Shown in pieces: positions 36,501-44,480 of a DNA stretch of 64,000 nucleotides. Position 1 is the stretch's first letter, and the number at the start of each line of letters is the position of its first letter. Origin of the DNA: Acanthacorydalis orientalis (Eukaryota; Arthropoda; Insecta; Megaloptera; Corydalidae); NCBI GenBank assembly GCA_034766995.1, contig CM068315.1, positions 55,039,556-55,103,555 of the forward strand, given 5' to 3'. The position numbers and the translations under genes are program-made. The notes below the pieces were generated by a model. The model was not told where the DNA came from and ran no database searches. It saw only the letters and a list, made by a program, of their open reading frames with translations.

Positions 36501-38438
36501 ACAAAATGTCTGAACGTGTAGAAGGAATGGGCGAAATTAAAGATGTTTATGAACAAAAATTTGAAATTACACAAGAGTGGTGTCTAGCAATTAATAATAT
36601 TGATTATGTGCGACAGTCATTACAACCGTTTGTAATTGAACTTGGAATGGAAGATATATTACAGAAGCTTGAAGCGAGAAGTCTTCCTGAAGCAGAACGA
36701 TGCAGAAGAACTTTGGATAACGTCGTGGAAAATGCAATCGATACCGTTAGAATGAAAATTATTGACTTACTTGAAATAGTTATTTATAAGGTAAAATCAT
36801 TGAAAAATTTTAATTAGAAAATTTTTCATGAGACATTTCTGACACCGAAGTCAAATTCACATTCGTAAATGAATACTTTTTTCACTCCACAAACCACAAA
36901 AAAGATCATCTTCAAAAATTTTTCTTGACCCGCTCAAAAAGATAGCATCATCACTGAAATATGTATAAGCGACAGTCAGAAGGATCAATAATAACTTATT
37001 GAATATTTTTTCTCAGAAAATTTGTTTGGGTTTGTGAGGTGAAAAAGAACAGAAAATGTCTAAAAGTATTCAAGTTTGTCACTTAATCAAACATTTGTTT
37101 ATTTATAAATTGCTTTTAATTTTTTTAAAATAACTATCAATAATATTTTATTATATAAATAGTTGAAAAAATATTTTAATTTTTTTTTAATTATACTCAT
37201 TTACAGATGACTCCTGCGATGAAACGCCTTTTGATAGAAGGTGCTGAATTACATCAACAAGATTCATATAGTATTGACAGGGTAATGCGTTATCTGGATA
37301 ATAATTTAGCAATGATGAATGAACAGTTGAATGAAGATAATTTCTCTCGAACTTTAGAAGTGATGTGGGAAAGTTTAGCAAATATTTTAAATGACATAGT
37401 GACTACTAATATCGAGGTAAAATCAATCGACTGAAAACGTTTTTTTCATATTAATTGTAAAAAAATCATATTTACAGAAACGAAGACCCCCGATATTTTT
37501 TGCAAACTTACGAGAAACTTTAAAAGAAATGATAATATCGTTCAAGCAATCTGAAGAAACGTCGACTGATTGTGAAGTATTAAAAAAGATCGAACGTTTA
37601 CTTGAAATACATGGTTGTGAAACTGCAGAGTTAATTCATCAATTTCATTTAGATAGATGGGAAGAGCAACGTAATTTAAATGAAGACAACTCGACTCTAG
37701 GTATATTAACTGTTCGGTGCCAATTTCAAGATTGTTCGTTAAAAATTGAAGTCTTGAACGGAAGGAATCTCATTCCTATGGACACGAACGGTAATAAAAA
37801 TTTAAATTTTGTTTTGAATGTTAGTACTAGTCGATTTTAATATTCCAGGTTTATGTGACCCCTTTGTAAAAATACACTTTTTACCTGAAGATAAATTTAC
37901 TAGTATTGTAAAACCCAAAACACAAACTCAAAGTAGAACACTGTTTCCATTATACGGGCAAACATTCACCATGTAAGTTTTACGCACATTTGTATTTCGT
38001 TCTATTCAATTTTCTCATTAATAAATTTTTTACTTTAGAAACTTATCATCAGACCAAAGATCCATGGATCATGCCCTCATTATGTTCAGTGTTAAAGATA
38101 AAGATTTCCTTGGAATGAGTAATCAAGATGTAGGTGAAGCATTTGTTCGTTTTAGTGAAATTCCAGATACATCTGAACCAATCGAAGCATTACCACAAGT
38201 ACATTTAATATTAACTAGACCTACTAAACAAGGTAAATAAAAAGTTTCGAACAAATATATTATATATTTTACAATTTATCGTACATCAAATTCAGTAACG
38301 TTATCATTTATTTATGCACAAACTATTTCAGATACAGTTGTTGTTCGAGCTTTAGAACAAAGGCAAGGAGGAGATAGACAAGCAAAAGATTTCCTTAAAA
38401 GACTTACTCAAAAGATGGGACCTATAGTTCCTCAGTAG
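6661..38438 (+). CDS. Munc13-4/BAIAP3-type protein (unc-13 homolog 4B-like), 14 exons
   Basis: Predicted exons: 6661-6761, 25399-25681, 32617-32960, 33878-34085, 34718-34897, 35067-35701, 35792-36004, 36114-36405, 36470-36790, 37207-37416, 37478-37790, 37849-37972, 38039-38232, 38332-38438. All phases agree and give 1,174 aa, the size of human BAIAP3. The family primes and tethers vesicles by bridging membranes and SNAREs. A first C2 domain begins near residue 186 (PKDPNGLADPF; later WDFDP). The MUN/MHD region spans roughly 350-950. The second C2 domain runs about 1004-1140 (PMDTNGLCDPF; VKDKDF). Both C2 domains keep the loop aspartates expected for calcium binding. There is no signal peptide or membrane segment. 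The start ATG is in good context (CACAATGG). Exon 1 is least certain because it lies 18.6 kb upstream, although its phase fits. Intron 1 holds an antisense dehydrogenase gene. An alternative subfamily name would be Unc-13-4A/staccato. Confidence 0.9.
7229..7365. repeat. Compound TA array
   Basis: TA runs of 20-50 bp interrupted by short AAATG and ACATT spacers. This is why a frame made almost wholly of Tyr and Ile codons appears here; it is not a gene. Confidence 0.9.
7699..7764. repeat. (TA)n microsatellite
   Basis: A pure TA run of about 66 bp. Confidence 0.9.
7992..8789 (+). mobile_element. Mariner element with both ends and TA duplication
   Basis: The left end is CGAGGGTCGTTTGATAAG (7992-8009) and the right end is CTTATCAAACGTCCCACG (8772-8789). 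They are imperfect inverted repeats, flanked by TA at 7990-7991 and 8790-8791, the mariner target duplication. The element is 798 bp against the usual 1.3 kb, so its 5' coding part is deleted. The transposase remains as decayed pieces on the plus strand. FVTVDE near 8193-8210 carries the first catalytic Asp and is followed by stops where Trp is expected. Then come VLFPQNNAPS near 8466, where the second catalytic Asp is Asn, and CSPDFTPCDFFLF near 8560, the third Asp region, which is intact. Stops and frameshifts make it inactive. Confidence 0.9.
10857..10902. repeat. (TA)n microsatellite
   Basis: A TA run of about 46 bp within intron 1. Confidence 0.9.
11285..11320. repeat. Perfect 15-bp hairpin
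   Basis: ATAATCGAACTGACC (11285-11299), a 6-nt loop (ACAGTA), then the exact inverse (11306-11320). No coding context or flanking target duplication was recognised. Confidence 0.85.
11805..12118. repeat. Snap-back MITE family, copy 2 (best ends)
   Basis: The left arm (about 11805-11873) contains TGATCAAAAATATTCACTAA. The right arm (about 12030-12118) reads as its inverse, with ATTACTGAATGTTTTTGATC. The arms pair over about 40 bp with few mismatches, then more loosely to the ends (TTTTCAC on the left, GTGCAAATTCATTT on the right). The centre holds the family block GATAGCTATTCCATCATCCT near 11918. An open frame starting at 11999 lies inside this repeat and is not a gene. Confidence 0.65.
14970..15155. 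repeat. Snap-back MITE family, copy 3 (outer ends)
   Basis: Left end about 14989: CACTTTTACAAATGAATTTT then TCACTCATCCCACAAACC. The right end (15105-15150) is its inverse: TTTGTGGAGTAAATG, then AAAAGTCATTTGTGAATGTG. The inner arms seen in other copies are lost, leaving about 185 bp. This copy best defines the outer inverted repeat of the family. Confidence 0.6.
15270..15430. repeat. Snap-back MITE family, copy 4 with hairpin
   Basis: A family left end (TTAAATTCACTTTCACAGAC at about 15275) is followed by a nearly perfect inverted repeat at 15328-15391: arms of about 30 bp starting AAGTTCTTATTAAAAATG, with three or so mismatches and almost no loop. The right outer end is not clear. Confidence 0.5.
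17105..17175. repeat. (CA)n/(TA)n microsatellite
   Basis: A short CA-rich run (about 17112-17136) passes directly into a TA run. Confidence 0.9.
17919..18153. mobile_element. piggyBac-type MITE
   Basis: It is flanked by TTAA at 17915-17918 and 18154-18157, the piggyBac target duplication. The left end CACATTACATACCGG and the inverse of the right end CACTTTGGGTACCGG match at 11 of 15 positions. The element is 235 bp and has no coding sequence. Two copies of a motif like GAGATTTCYCGTTTCCGGT lie near its right end (about 18085-18105 and 18125-18143). Its length is almost the same as that of the TTAA-flanked element at 59366-59601. Confidence 0.65.
18575..18815. repeat. Snap-back MITE family, copy 5
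   Basis: The left end CTTTTACAAATGAATTTTTA is at 18581. The internal block AATAGCGATTCCAAGATGG is near 18698. The right arm ATCAATTATTGAACGTTTCT precedes a GATCAGAAAA at about 18772. The copy ends near 18815 in GGAAAATTCATT, the inverse of the left end. Confidence 0.6.
22235..23752 (-). CDS. ALDH5A1: Succinate-semialdehyde dehydrogenase, mitochondrial (intronless, nested)
   Basis: 505 codons in one uninterrupted frame. The enzyme oxidises succinic semialdehyde to succinate with NAD+, the last step of GABA degradation, in the mitochondrial matrix. The first 25 residues are basic and lack acids, as in a mitochondrial presequence. ALDH hallmarks are present: PWNFPHAMITRK (172-183), FTGSTDVG (251-258, cofactor loop), LELGGNAPF with the general base Glu275, and GQTCVSANRF with the nucleophile Cys309. 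The length fits the family (about 490-535 aa). The second Cys of the CxC redox pair described in human SSADH is Ser311 here; a Cys sits four residues before the nucleophile instead. The gene lies antisense inside intron 1 of the unc-13-4-like gene, and no intron is seen, unlike all its neighbours. The start chosen is the first ATG of the frame; M20 and M23 are alternatives. The symbol follows the mammalian orthologue (Ssadh in flies). Confidence 0.93.
   Translation of the reverse strand: MSFQSSFVRAVIKNRNIQSMRKMHFLNKKAYVNGQWMTSSTGREFDVINPADGSVVSSVPDMNVEDTQIAIDAAAKAFKKWGCTTAKERSIVLRKWFDLMEANKKEIAEVMTYESGKPIKEALGEVMYGNSFVEWFSEEARRIDGEIIQSPTPTKQIFLMKQPIGVVGLLTPWNFPHAMITRKAAAALAAGCTCVVKPAEDTPLTALAIAWLASEAGIPEGVFNVITCSRSNAPSVGKLLCESPKIAGISFTGSTDVGRLLYNQCSSGLKRIGLELGGNAPFIVFKSADIDKAVQGAIQSKFRNCGQTCVSANRFLVEEDVYDTFIRKFKDAISEQIILGNGTQPNVTAGPLINKAQMEKVTSIVNDAVQKGAGIVLGGKPASSIGNLFFEPTILTGITNSMRIYTEEVFGPVAPVFKFKGESEAIEIANNTNRGLASYFYSSDIAQVFRVVKSLEVGMVGVNEGMISTCEAAFGGVKESGIGREGSHHGIDDYVYIKYMCLGNM
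24510..24600 (-). mobile_element. Helitron-like terminal scrap
   Basis: On the minus strand 24545-24514 reads GCAGCGAGCATGGGGCGGAG then CTCTCTGGT. It parallels 40158-40188, where the plus strand reads gcgaagcgag, a G-rich run, then agctccctggt. It sits in otherwise AT-rich intron sequence. No coding sequence is present; the assignment is by similarity to the Helitron remnant end. Confidence 0.4.
25045..25100. repeat. (TA)n microsatellite
   Basis: A TA run of about 56 bp in intron 1. Confidence 0.9.
25301..25355. repeat. (AT)n microsatellite
   Basis: An AT run of about 55 bp that ends 43 bp before the exon 2 acceptor (AG at 25397-25398). Length change here could move the branch-point region relative to the exon. 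Confidence 0.9.
25840..25911. repeat. (AT)n microsatellite
   Basis: A pure AT run of about 70 bp, 160 bp after exon 2. Confidence 0.9.
26101..26183. repeat. (CT)n-(AT)n compound microsatellite
   Basis: A CT run (about 26102-26128) joined to an AT run of about 55 bp. Confidence 0.9.
27635..28110 (-). mobile_element. Tc1-like transposase remnant
   Basis: Minus-strand translation shows LWRNVVFSDER near 27965-27930, the context of the first catalytic Asp in Tc1 transposases (VLFSDES). A broken stretch follows, then SNLVFIEQTMDKYDYLRILQ (about 27790-27730), matching the Tc1 region normally written as GVGNLVFIEG-MDKYxYLxIL. The frame changes and several stops intervene. The C-terminal part with the DNDPKH motif is absent. 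No terminal inverted repeats were found. The family call is confident; the borders are approximate. Confidence 0.75.
28130..28620. other. CpG-rich island in intron 2, possible regulatory region
   Basis: Against a background with very few C or G, this segment, and especially 28420-28620, is dense in CpG (for example CGACGCCCAGTCGCGGCCC at 28487-28505). No frame has a convincing exon or known domain. It could be an internal promoter or alternative first exon, an enhancer, or a decayed GC-rich transposon. Only the composition is observed; the role is inference. Confidence 0.3.
29244..29295. repeat. (TA)n microsatellite
   Basis: A TA run of about 52 bp. Confidence 0.9.
29475..29690. repeat. Snap-back MITE family, copy 6
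   Basis: It starts with CTTTTACAAATACATTTTTA at about 29488. The internal block is in reverse orientation (GTGCTCTGAGGATGATAATG near 29566). The arm GATCAATAATTAATTATTCA lies near 29621, and the copy ends near 29690 in GGGAAAATTCGTTTC. Confidence 0.6.
30536..30589. repeat. (TA)n microsatellite
   Basis: A TA run of about 54 bp. Confidence 0.9.
31430..31717. repeat. Snap-back MITE family, copy 7
   Basis: The left arm TTTTCTGATTAAAATGTATA then ATAATTAATTATTGG (about 31436-31470) pairs with the right arm AATAATCAATTATTGAATAT then TTTGATCAGAAAA (about 31629-31661). The internal block GATGGCGATATCCAATCATC is near 31540. The outer right end AAGTGAAAATTAATTTGTAA then AAGT is near 31683-31706. Confidence 0.62.
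34360..34676. mobile_element. hAT-type MITE in unc-13-4 intron 4
   Basis: The left end CTGTGGTGCACTCAGGA and the inverse of the right end CAGTGGTACACCCAGGA match at 14 of 17 positions. The flanks TATGTTTG (34352-34359) and TATGTGTG (34677-34684) form an 8-bp target duplication with one mismatch, the hAT signature. The element is 317 bp, with G-rich subterminal runs and no coding sequence. Inside, ATTAATCTCTCTGTGTA occurs twice (near 34500 and 34545), an internal duplication of about 46 bp. Confidence 0.75.
36845..37055. repeat. Snap-back MITE family, copy 8, in unc-13-4 intron 9
   Basis: Left end: AAATTCACATTCGTAAATGA then TTTTTTCACTCCACAAACC (about 36853-36891). The internal block GATAGCATCATC is near 36941. 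The right arm GGATCAATAATAACTTATTG is at about 36983, and the right end GTTTGTGAGGTGAAAAAG near 37031 is the inverse of the left. Confidence 0.65.
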
Positions 38439-39129
38439 TTATGAAATTAACTACTTAAATTTGTGATTTAATTTATTTATTAATATTTACATACGACAAA
38501 TAACATTTATATGTAATTTATAAATGTTTATTTACTAAATGAATTAAAATACAAAAATGTTTAATTCATTAAAAAAATAGTTGTTTTATATGCTTAATAC
38601 TAGTTTAACTTTTTTTATATTTTTATGCACATAAAATCGACTGTCATTGATTTATGTTCATAATTAAAAAATTGACAAATGGAATGAAAACTAATTGTAA
38701 ATTTCAAAGGACAATACATGTAAACAGATAATCAATATGGATTTATAAACTGGTTTTATAAGCATATTAAATTAATTATTCAGTTTGTAATACAGAATAA
38801 AACATAATGACGATTCCTGCACTACAATGGAATATTAAACATAGAAGGTATCTTGCCACTATAAATAACAACTGTAAAAATAAAAAGTATTCAATGTAAA
38901 TTAAAATATATTTTAGCAGACATTGACTTTATAAATTGTATATATTATTTTTCAGACATGTATAAATAAAAATAAACTATATTAATATTTAAAAGAATGT
39001 ATACTGATTTATTCAGCATGTGTGTAGATAAATATTAAGGTATATGACTAAAGTTTAAAATAAATGTCTACATAATATAAAAATTATGGATATATTACGC
39101 CTTTCACTGATACATTATTACGTTTATTT

Positions 39130-40190
39130 AATAATGAGTGGCGACGTTGACGCTTTTGCATTGTGGGAACTATTTAAAAAGTGTATGAACGATCAAATGA
39201 AACAACTACTTTACCTATTATCAAAGATTTATTGCATAATGAAGGACTAACTCTTAAATAATTTTGATTACCTGAAAATTTGATGAGAGTTAAATTATAA
39301 AAAAACGTTGAAACCGTTGAACACCTCTCCACTGAAGAACATAAAATGATATTTGAAAAATGTATTCACAAATGAAGATCAGTTGAATATATTTAACATT
39401 ATTAAAGACGTGTTAGACAGACAAATGCCGAAACAATGTTTAAAAAAATGATCAAACTAAATCACTTATTCTTCATAGATGGGCCAGGAAGTACCGGAAA
39501 GACGTTTTTGTATAAGAATAGTTCATTATTGCAAGCCACATTGCCTTTCGCCGAGTATTGAACCGGTTCGCGTTTGCCGAGTGGCGAGCAGACATGTATA
39601 CATATGGGTATTTCGCATAGCGTCGCGATTCGTTCACAGTACACAAATGTTTGTTTCCTTTGATTCGGGACAAAATACAGATACCAAATGGGAACGGCGA
39701 ACAACGACGAATACCAAACATTCGTTTTGCGCAAAGCCATCCGTACTACTCGGCATTCAGGGAATGCCGAATATGTAGCACCGCCTTTACAAAAAAAAAG
39801 TTATAACAATTGGCCGGATTGAAACAGCGAATGTGCTGCTTCGTTATGGACGAACTACTCACAAGACTTTTAATTTACCACTGAATATTTATAGAGATAA
39901 CATGACTTTAAATTTGTGAATGGAAATGAAGAAACAGCTAACGAAACATTTTTTTCACAAAGACAGTTAACGTCCATTATCAAGGTGTACTCCAAAAGGT
40001 TTCGAATTTAATTGCTGAACAGAAAGTACATTAATCACTAACATTGTTTACACTGAAGCGTTGGAATAATTCATGTATTGCAGATGTATAAAACTTACAA
40101 AAAATCAGTTATACGATTTGTTTTATTATTATCAAGTTACATTTATTAAAGGTGCGAGCGAAGCGAGTAGGGGGCGTAGCTCCCTGGTCT
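39130..40190 (+). mobile_element. Decayed Helitron with Pif1-type helicase remnant
   Basis: On the plus strand FFIDGPGSTGKTFLY (about 39470-39513) is the Walker A motif of the Helitron Pif1-like helicase. The family's EEHKMIFEK-like and LNIFNIIKD-like segments lie before it. After about 250 bp of unrelated GC-richer sequence the helicase resumes as KVITIGRIETAN and YGRTTHKTFNLPLNI (about 39798-39897). A short C-terminal piece (NIVYTEALE) is near 40045. Stops and frameshifts are frequent and most of the helicase and the whole Rep domain are missing. The right end (about 40154-40188) has a G-run hairpin, GGGGGCGTAGCTCCC, then TGGTC, which resembles but does not exactly match the canonical CTRR terminus. 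The left end was not found. Confidence 0.72.
39540..39787. other. GC-richer insertion inside the Helitron helicase
   Basis: The helicase reading is interrupted between its Walker A segment and the following KVITI segment by about 250 bp that matches neither. The insert is richer in GC and CpG, and near its right end carries a perfect hairpin: CGGCATTC (39751-39758), loop AGG, GAATGCCG (39762-39769). Frames on both strands across it are open for 80-100 codons but resemble nothing I know. It may be a nested non-autonomous element; its ends and any target duplication are unresolved. Confidence 0.45.
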
Positions 40191-40488
40191 TTTATAAAGA
40201 ATAGGATATACTTAAAAGATAAAATAAATACATTGTTGTGTTAATATGATGTACATTATTTATATATTTTTATTTTTTAAATTCCCTTAAATTAATGAAA
40301 ACGATTGGTTACGACAAAAATAAAACATTTAAAGAATAAATATAAAGGTACATAGTACAAATTAATTGATTTGACCGTAGATTTTTTAATTTGCAATTTG
40401 ACATTCATTATTAAGCAGTTTTAAATTAAACTAACCTTAAAATATGAATATATATTTATTATGGTAACAATACTAATTAAATGTTAAT

Positions 40489-41819
40489 ATGAATTATAAG
40501 GACGAGAGTGAAGGTAGTCCACCTATATTTTCCCTTCCGTCGGAAATTTGGGAAAAAATTATTAGTTTCATAGATGTGGAAGACATACAGTCTCTTGGAA
40601 ACACCTGTAACTTTTTCGAACAATTTACAAAATCACCTTATATATGGTAATAAAAAATTACCTGTGAAAGAATATTTGTTATGTATCCTTAATTTAAATA
40701 AAGTGCCTGTCTTCTTCCATTTTAGGAAAAATCAATGTTTAAAATCATTATACAAAAAAAATGTTTATTTTGATGAAAATGATATACCAAGTGATTTGAA
40801 TTTTATGAGTGTACATCAGCGGATTTCAACTACATCGTTTTTATTTATAGCACGATCAGTATTAAATTTAGAATTTAATTTATTGATTTCAGAATGTACA
40901 TCAGTAGAAAATTTAACAATGATTTTAAAATCATACATACATTTAAAGTTACGTTGGAGTGGTGAAACAGTAAATAAAGATTTCATAAATGAAGTAGCTT
41001 TTTATAAAGTATGCCTAGATGGTGGAATGACGTATATGATTATGTATACACCATTTCAAATAAAAAAATATGATGTAAATGTACTTAGAAATCATATGAA
41101 ACATTCTGTACCTGTTATTTTTACTCAGAATACAGTACGATGTATTATAATAATTCCAGTAATGATATCACCATTTCTGATTGGAATGAGTACATACCTA
41201 ATAGCCCAATTACTTGATAATAATTTTATCTTTGCAATTGTTATCAATGGCAATGTACAAGAACAAAGCTATAGGCATTTATCATTGCCAGAAGAAATCC
41301 AGCTAATTAATGCTGTGGTATAAATACTAGAGTACATGTTGTATCAATTTATGATATAAATATGAATATTATTTTAGAGAGATGGAACAATCAATATTTG
41401 GATAAATGAAATTAAAGAAGTTTTAGACTTGTTTACATCTGAAGAAAGAACAGATTGTTTACTTAATTTTTTTGTTAATTATGGTGCGCATACAGATATT
41501 TTTTATATTTAATTACATACATAATTGTTCTTTATTTTTCATTGTATGTGCTTTTGTTTTAGACTCCAGAAATGCAGAAAATGTGCTTGTATTAGATATA
41601 ATAAAAAAAAAATTAACAAAAACATATGATGTGCATTTTGAAATTATGCCTTTAGATTTTACAGATTCAAATTTAAAATTTAGCATAGAGTGTTCTGTTG
41701 GCATATTATATGAAGTTGTGAAAAATAGAAGAATGTGCCCTGCTAATTATTTCGATCCTTTTAAAATCAATGTGATGGATTTAAGAGAGTATATTTTTTA
41801 TGGAACAGAGATCATTTAA
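40489..41819 (+). CDS. F-box protein, uncharacterised C-terminal region
   Basis: Predicted exons: 40489-40646, 40726-41317, 41378-41483, 41563-41819, giving 370 aa in consistent phase. Residues about 16-56 form an F-box (LPSEIWEKIISFIDVEDIQS, then LGNTCNFF and a Trp where F-boxes end in W). F-box proteins carry substrates to SKP1-CUL1 ubiquitin ligases by binding SKP1 through this helix set. The other 300 residues are hydrophobic-patterned and I recognise no WD40, LRR or other substrate domain, so the substrate is unknown. There is no membrane segment I would call with confidence. The third intron uses a weak donor (GTGCGC), so that junction is the least certain; without it the frame stops soon after. 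A polyadenylation signal AATAAA at 41938-41943 fits the 3' end. The gene converges on Rab39. Confidence 0.8.
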
Positions 41820-41937
41820 TTTATGTATTTTACTGTAAAAATATTTTTTAAGTCTGAATTGAGAATTTTATTTATTTAGTGATATATTGTATGTAAATAT
41901 ATATTTTCAAAGATGTTATAAAAAAATAGCTTGTTAA

Positions 41938-41943
41938 AATAAA
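41938..41943 (+). terminator. Polyadenylation signal AATAAA (F-box gene)
   Basis: A canonical hexamer 119 bases after the F-box stop codon. It is the first clear one downstream, and the gene's 3' end is inferred to lie shortly after it. Confidence 0.5.
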
Positions 41944-42757
41944 GCTGTATAACTGAAGTGATCCTTATTTTTTTCATATAAATTCATCATTACAAATATT
42001 CATACATTATAAATATATACAAGTATAATGGTTTATAATACCACAATGATTCATTGTACAAATCTAATTTTACTCATTTTGGTTTTCTTATCTTTAAAAC
42101 CTAAAAACAAAACAGATTTTTATAGGTATATGCAACAACAATTTTAACAATATGAATTGACTTGTTTATTGTATTAAAGATTTCAACAAAAAAAATAATG
42201 TGTTATAAAATATTGGTTACGTATATAAAAATTTTATATTACCACTTTCATGAATTACATTCTTAAAAGAAAAACATTAAAATTTAAAGTAGACATGAAA
42301 ATTATTTAGTATAAACAATATTTAAAACTAGATTACATCTCCAAATTTTTAACATGTATTTCATTTTTTGTAATAGTGTTATTAAAGTATCAAATGTGAC
42401 CTTACAAATAGAAAGTACAAAATGCTAAAAAAACCTGTGCATTTGTAAAAAAAGTGAGCAATTGCAATAGTAAGCAAATTTTTGGACATTTGATTCTATA
42501 TGTTATATTACAAGTTATATTCTATACATAGAGATTAAAAAATTATGAAATTCTGTTTCAAAGCTACCTCATAAAACATTAGTAAATTTAGTAGAAACTA
42601 CTAAAAATTCTACACTAAGAATAATAATAATAATAATATAGGTACACTGACAATTATCCTACTGTAGAAAAAATAGTCAAAAAATGAAATGCTCACAAAT
42701 TTAGAACATTACCAGATATAAGAATTTTTAAGAATTAAAAATACAAACAAATCAAAA

Positions 42758-42763
42758 TTTATT
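42758..42763 (-). terminator. Possible polyadenylation signal (Rab39)
   Basis: AATAAA on the minus strand, 60 bases after the Rab39 stop. Other candidates lie further on, so which one is used is unknown. Confidence 0.3.
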
Positions 42764-42822
42764 TATATTTTTTAAGAATTTTTTCTACAGAGGAAAACTG
42801 CATTAAAACTATTTAACATATT

Positions 42823-43401
42823 TTAACAGCAAGATGACTTAGCCGGTTCTGCTTCCACTAAATTAAAATCTAATCCATTAGGTCTTGCGAATCCTGTCTT
42901 AATTCCATCCCATCCATCTTCAACTTTATATTCTCCTGTTTGTATTCTATTATAAACTTCTTGGGTTACAGTTCTAAAGGCTTCTTCCACATTCAAACCG
43001 TTCCGTGCAGACGTTTCAATATAATGTAGTCCGTATTGATCGGCGAAAGCTCTAGCTTCTTCTTTGGATACTTCTCTTCTGCCTCCATTGGTGACTAGAT
43101 CTAATTTACAACCGACCAATGCGAAAACTGGCCTGTGCGGTTCAATGTGTCTTTTAGCTTCCATCATCCATAACGGTATATGTTCGAAACTAGATCGATT
43201 ACACACATCATAAACGAGCAAAGCACCTACTGAATTACGGTAATAAGATTTTGTTATTGAACGAAATCTTTCTTGACCGGCCGTATCCCATAATTGTAAT
43301 TTGATTCGAGTACCATCTTTCACTTCGATTAATCGAGCAAAAAAATCAACACCCACTGTAGGATCTGACAACTATAAAAAAAAAAGGAATAGAATATATT
43401 T

Positions 43402-43458
<57 letters not shown>

Positions 43459-43673
43459 AGGTCACTAGTACAACACAAAGAACGCATATAACTATCACGC
43501 ACAATGAATTTATTTAAAACCCGCATCTACAAATAACTTTTCTACACTGAAAATAACCAACAAACCTCTGCAAATTTTCCATCTGTAAAATATTTTAATA
43601 AAGAACTTTTTCCAACAGTGCTGTCTCCAATTAAAATTAAACGAAACTGGTAATCAAAAATCGGTTCTACCAT
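42823..43673 (-). CDS. RAB39: Rab39 small GTPase
   Basis: Two exons on the minus strand: 43673-43566 (36 codons) and 43371-42823, joined in phase 0 to give 218 aa, the usual Rab39 size. Rab39 proteins regulate endosome/Golgi traffic and autophagy by cycling between GTP and GDP forms. Visible motifs are MVEPIFDYQFRLILIGDSTV, typical of Rab39; P-loop GDSTVGKS (15-22); switch I DPTVGVDFF; WDTAGQERF; GCKLDL in the NKxD position; ETSARNG; and a C-terminal SSCC for double geranylgeranylation. The base-recognition motif keeps K and D, but the first residue is Cys instead of Asn, as Rab39 proteins commonly deviate there. The intron (43372-43565) contains a TA array. Its start faces that of the SLC35F-type gene 808 bp away. 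Confidence 0.93.
43405..43453. repeat. (AT)n microsatellite in the Rab39 intron
   Basis: An AT run of about 49 bp, 33 bp from the exon 2 acceptor on the transcript's 5' side. Confidence 0.9.
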
Positions 43674-44480
43674 TCTGCTTTATTCAAATTCATTCTTGGC
43701 AGTACACTAGCATTTTGCGAAAAAAACATTCAATTGCGATGTATATTTTGATTTATTATCTTCGTCTCTCAGCTGAGCATGACACATCTATTTAACACAG
43801 ACTACGTTCCAACTTGACATTTGCAGAAATTGCATAATTACGAATTTAAAAAATCAACTAATCATTCATTATGTTTTAAAATAACATATATTTGATGAAA
43901 TGAGTAAACTATTAAATATATTCTGAACTGAACTATTTCCTACCTATTTTATAACCGATGGTCATAAATTAAAATATTACTAAATCAGTATTACTTAAAA
44001 AAATGTAGATATTTAACATTATATATTTATAACATTTTGAATAGATTTATAATTTAAAATATATTTCATAATCCTAATTTTAAAATAAACAAAAGTGTAT
44101 CAAGACCCGTACATCAAGAAGTTGTATTCTAACAATTATCATTACTTATTAGTAAGAAGAAGAAGAACTCCTATTTGTACCCGGAGATTATTGAAAGCTC
44201 CGGGAGCTCCGAGCGTACGTTGGGCTGTTGAGTTTCGTATCCTATTCGTTATTTATTAATGATTAAATAAATCTATTTTAAATTTTTACTTTACGATCGG
44301 CACACTTTTTTCTAATAATTTATTAATGAAAAAGTTATTAATTTAAAAATTGTAATTATTAATTCCTATTAGAAAGAGTTTAAATACATAATTTTATAAA
44401 ATCTCGACCACTATTATAATAGACACAATTTCATTAAGGTAAAGTAAGTTTGTTACATCTTTATGAAAATTTAATCTAAA
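43674..44480. promoter_or_regulatory. Shared divergent promoter region, Rab39 / SLC35F-type gene
   Basis: 807 bp separates the two divergent start codons, so both promoters must lie here. A GC-rich spot at 44178-44225 stands out in AT-rich sequence and carries a perfect 7-bp hairpin (CCCGGAG at 44180-44186, CTCCGGG at 44198-44204). I see no convincing TATA box in the right place for either gene. The role is inferred from gene arrangement. Confidence 0.45.

Larger units (their letters stand above)
38439..40488. other. Intergenic region, unc-13-4 3' UTR to F-box gene
   Basis: The first 500 bases or so are AT-rich and probably 3' UTR. AATAAA-type signals occur near 38795 (GAATAAAAC) and 38955, and I cannot say which is used. 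From about 39130 to 40190 lies a decayed Helitron. The remaining 300 bases before the F-box start show nothing recognisable and presumably hold its promoter. Confidence 0.6.
41820..42822. other. Convergent 3' region between F-box gene and Rab39
   Basis: AT-rich, with no coding potential. It holds the F-box gene's polyadenylation signal (41938-41943) and minus-strand signals for Rab39 (TTTATT at 42758-42763 is the nearest). A short AAT repeat is at about 42620-42640. Confidence 0.6.

Noticed and set aside
39462..39778. Three 80-100 codon frames on both strands
   Set aside because: They span the Helitron helicase and its nested insert; the composition explains the open frames and none resembles a known protein.
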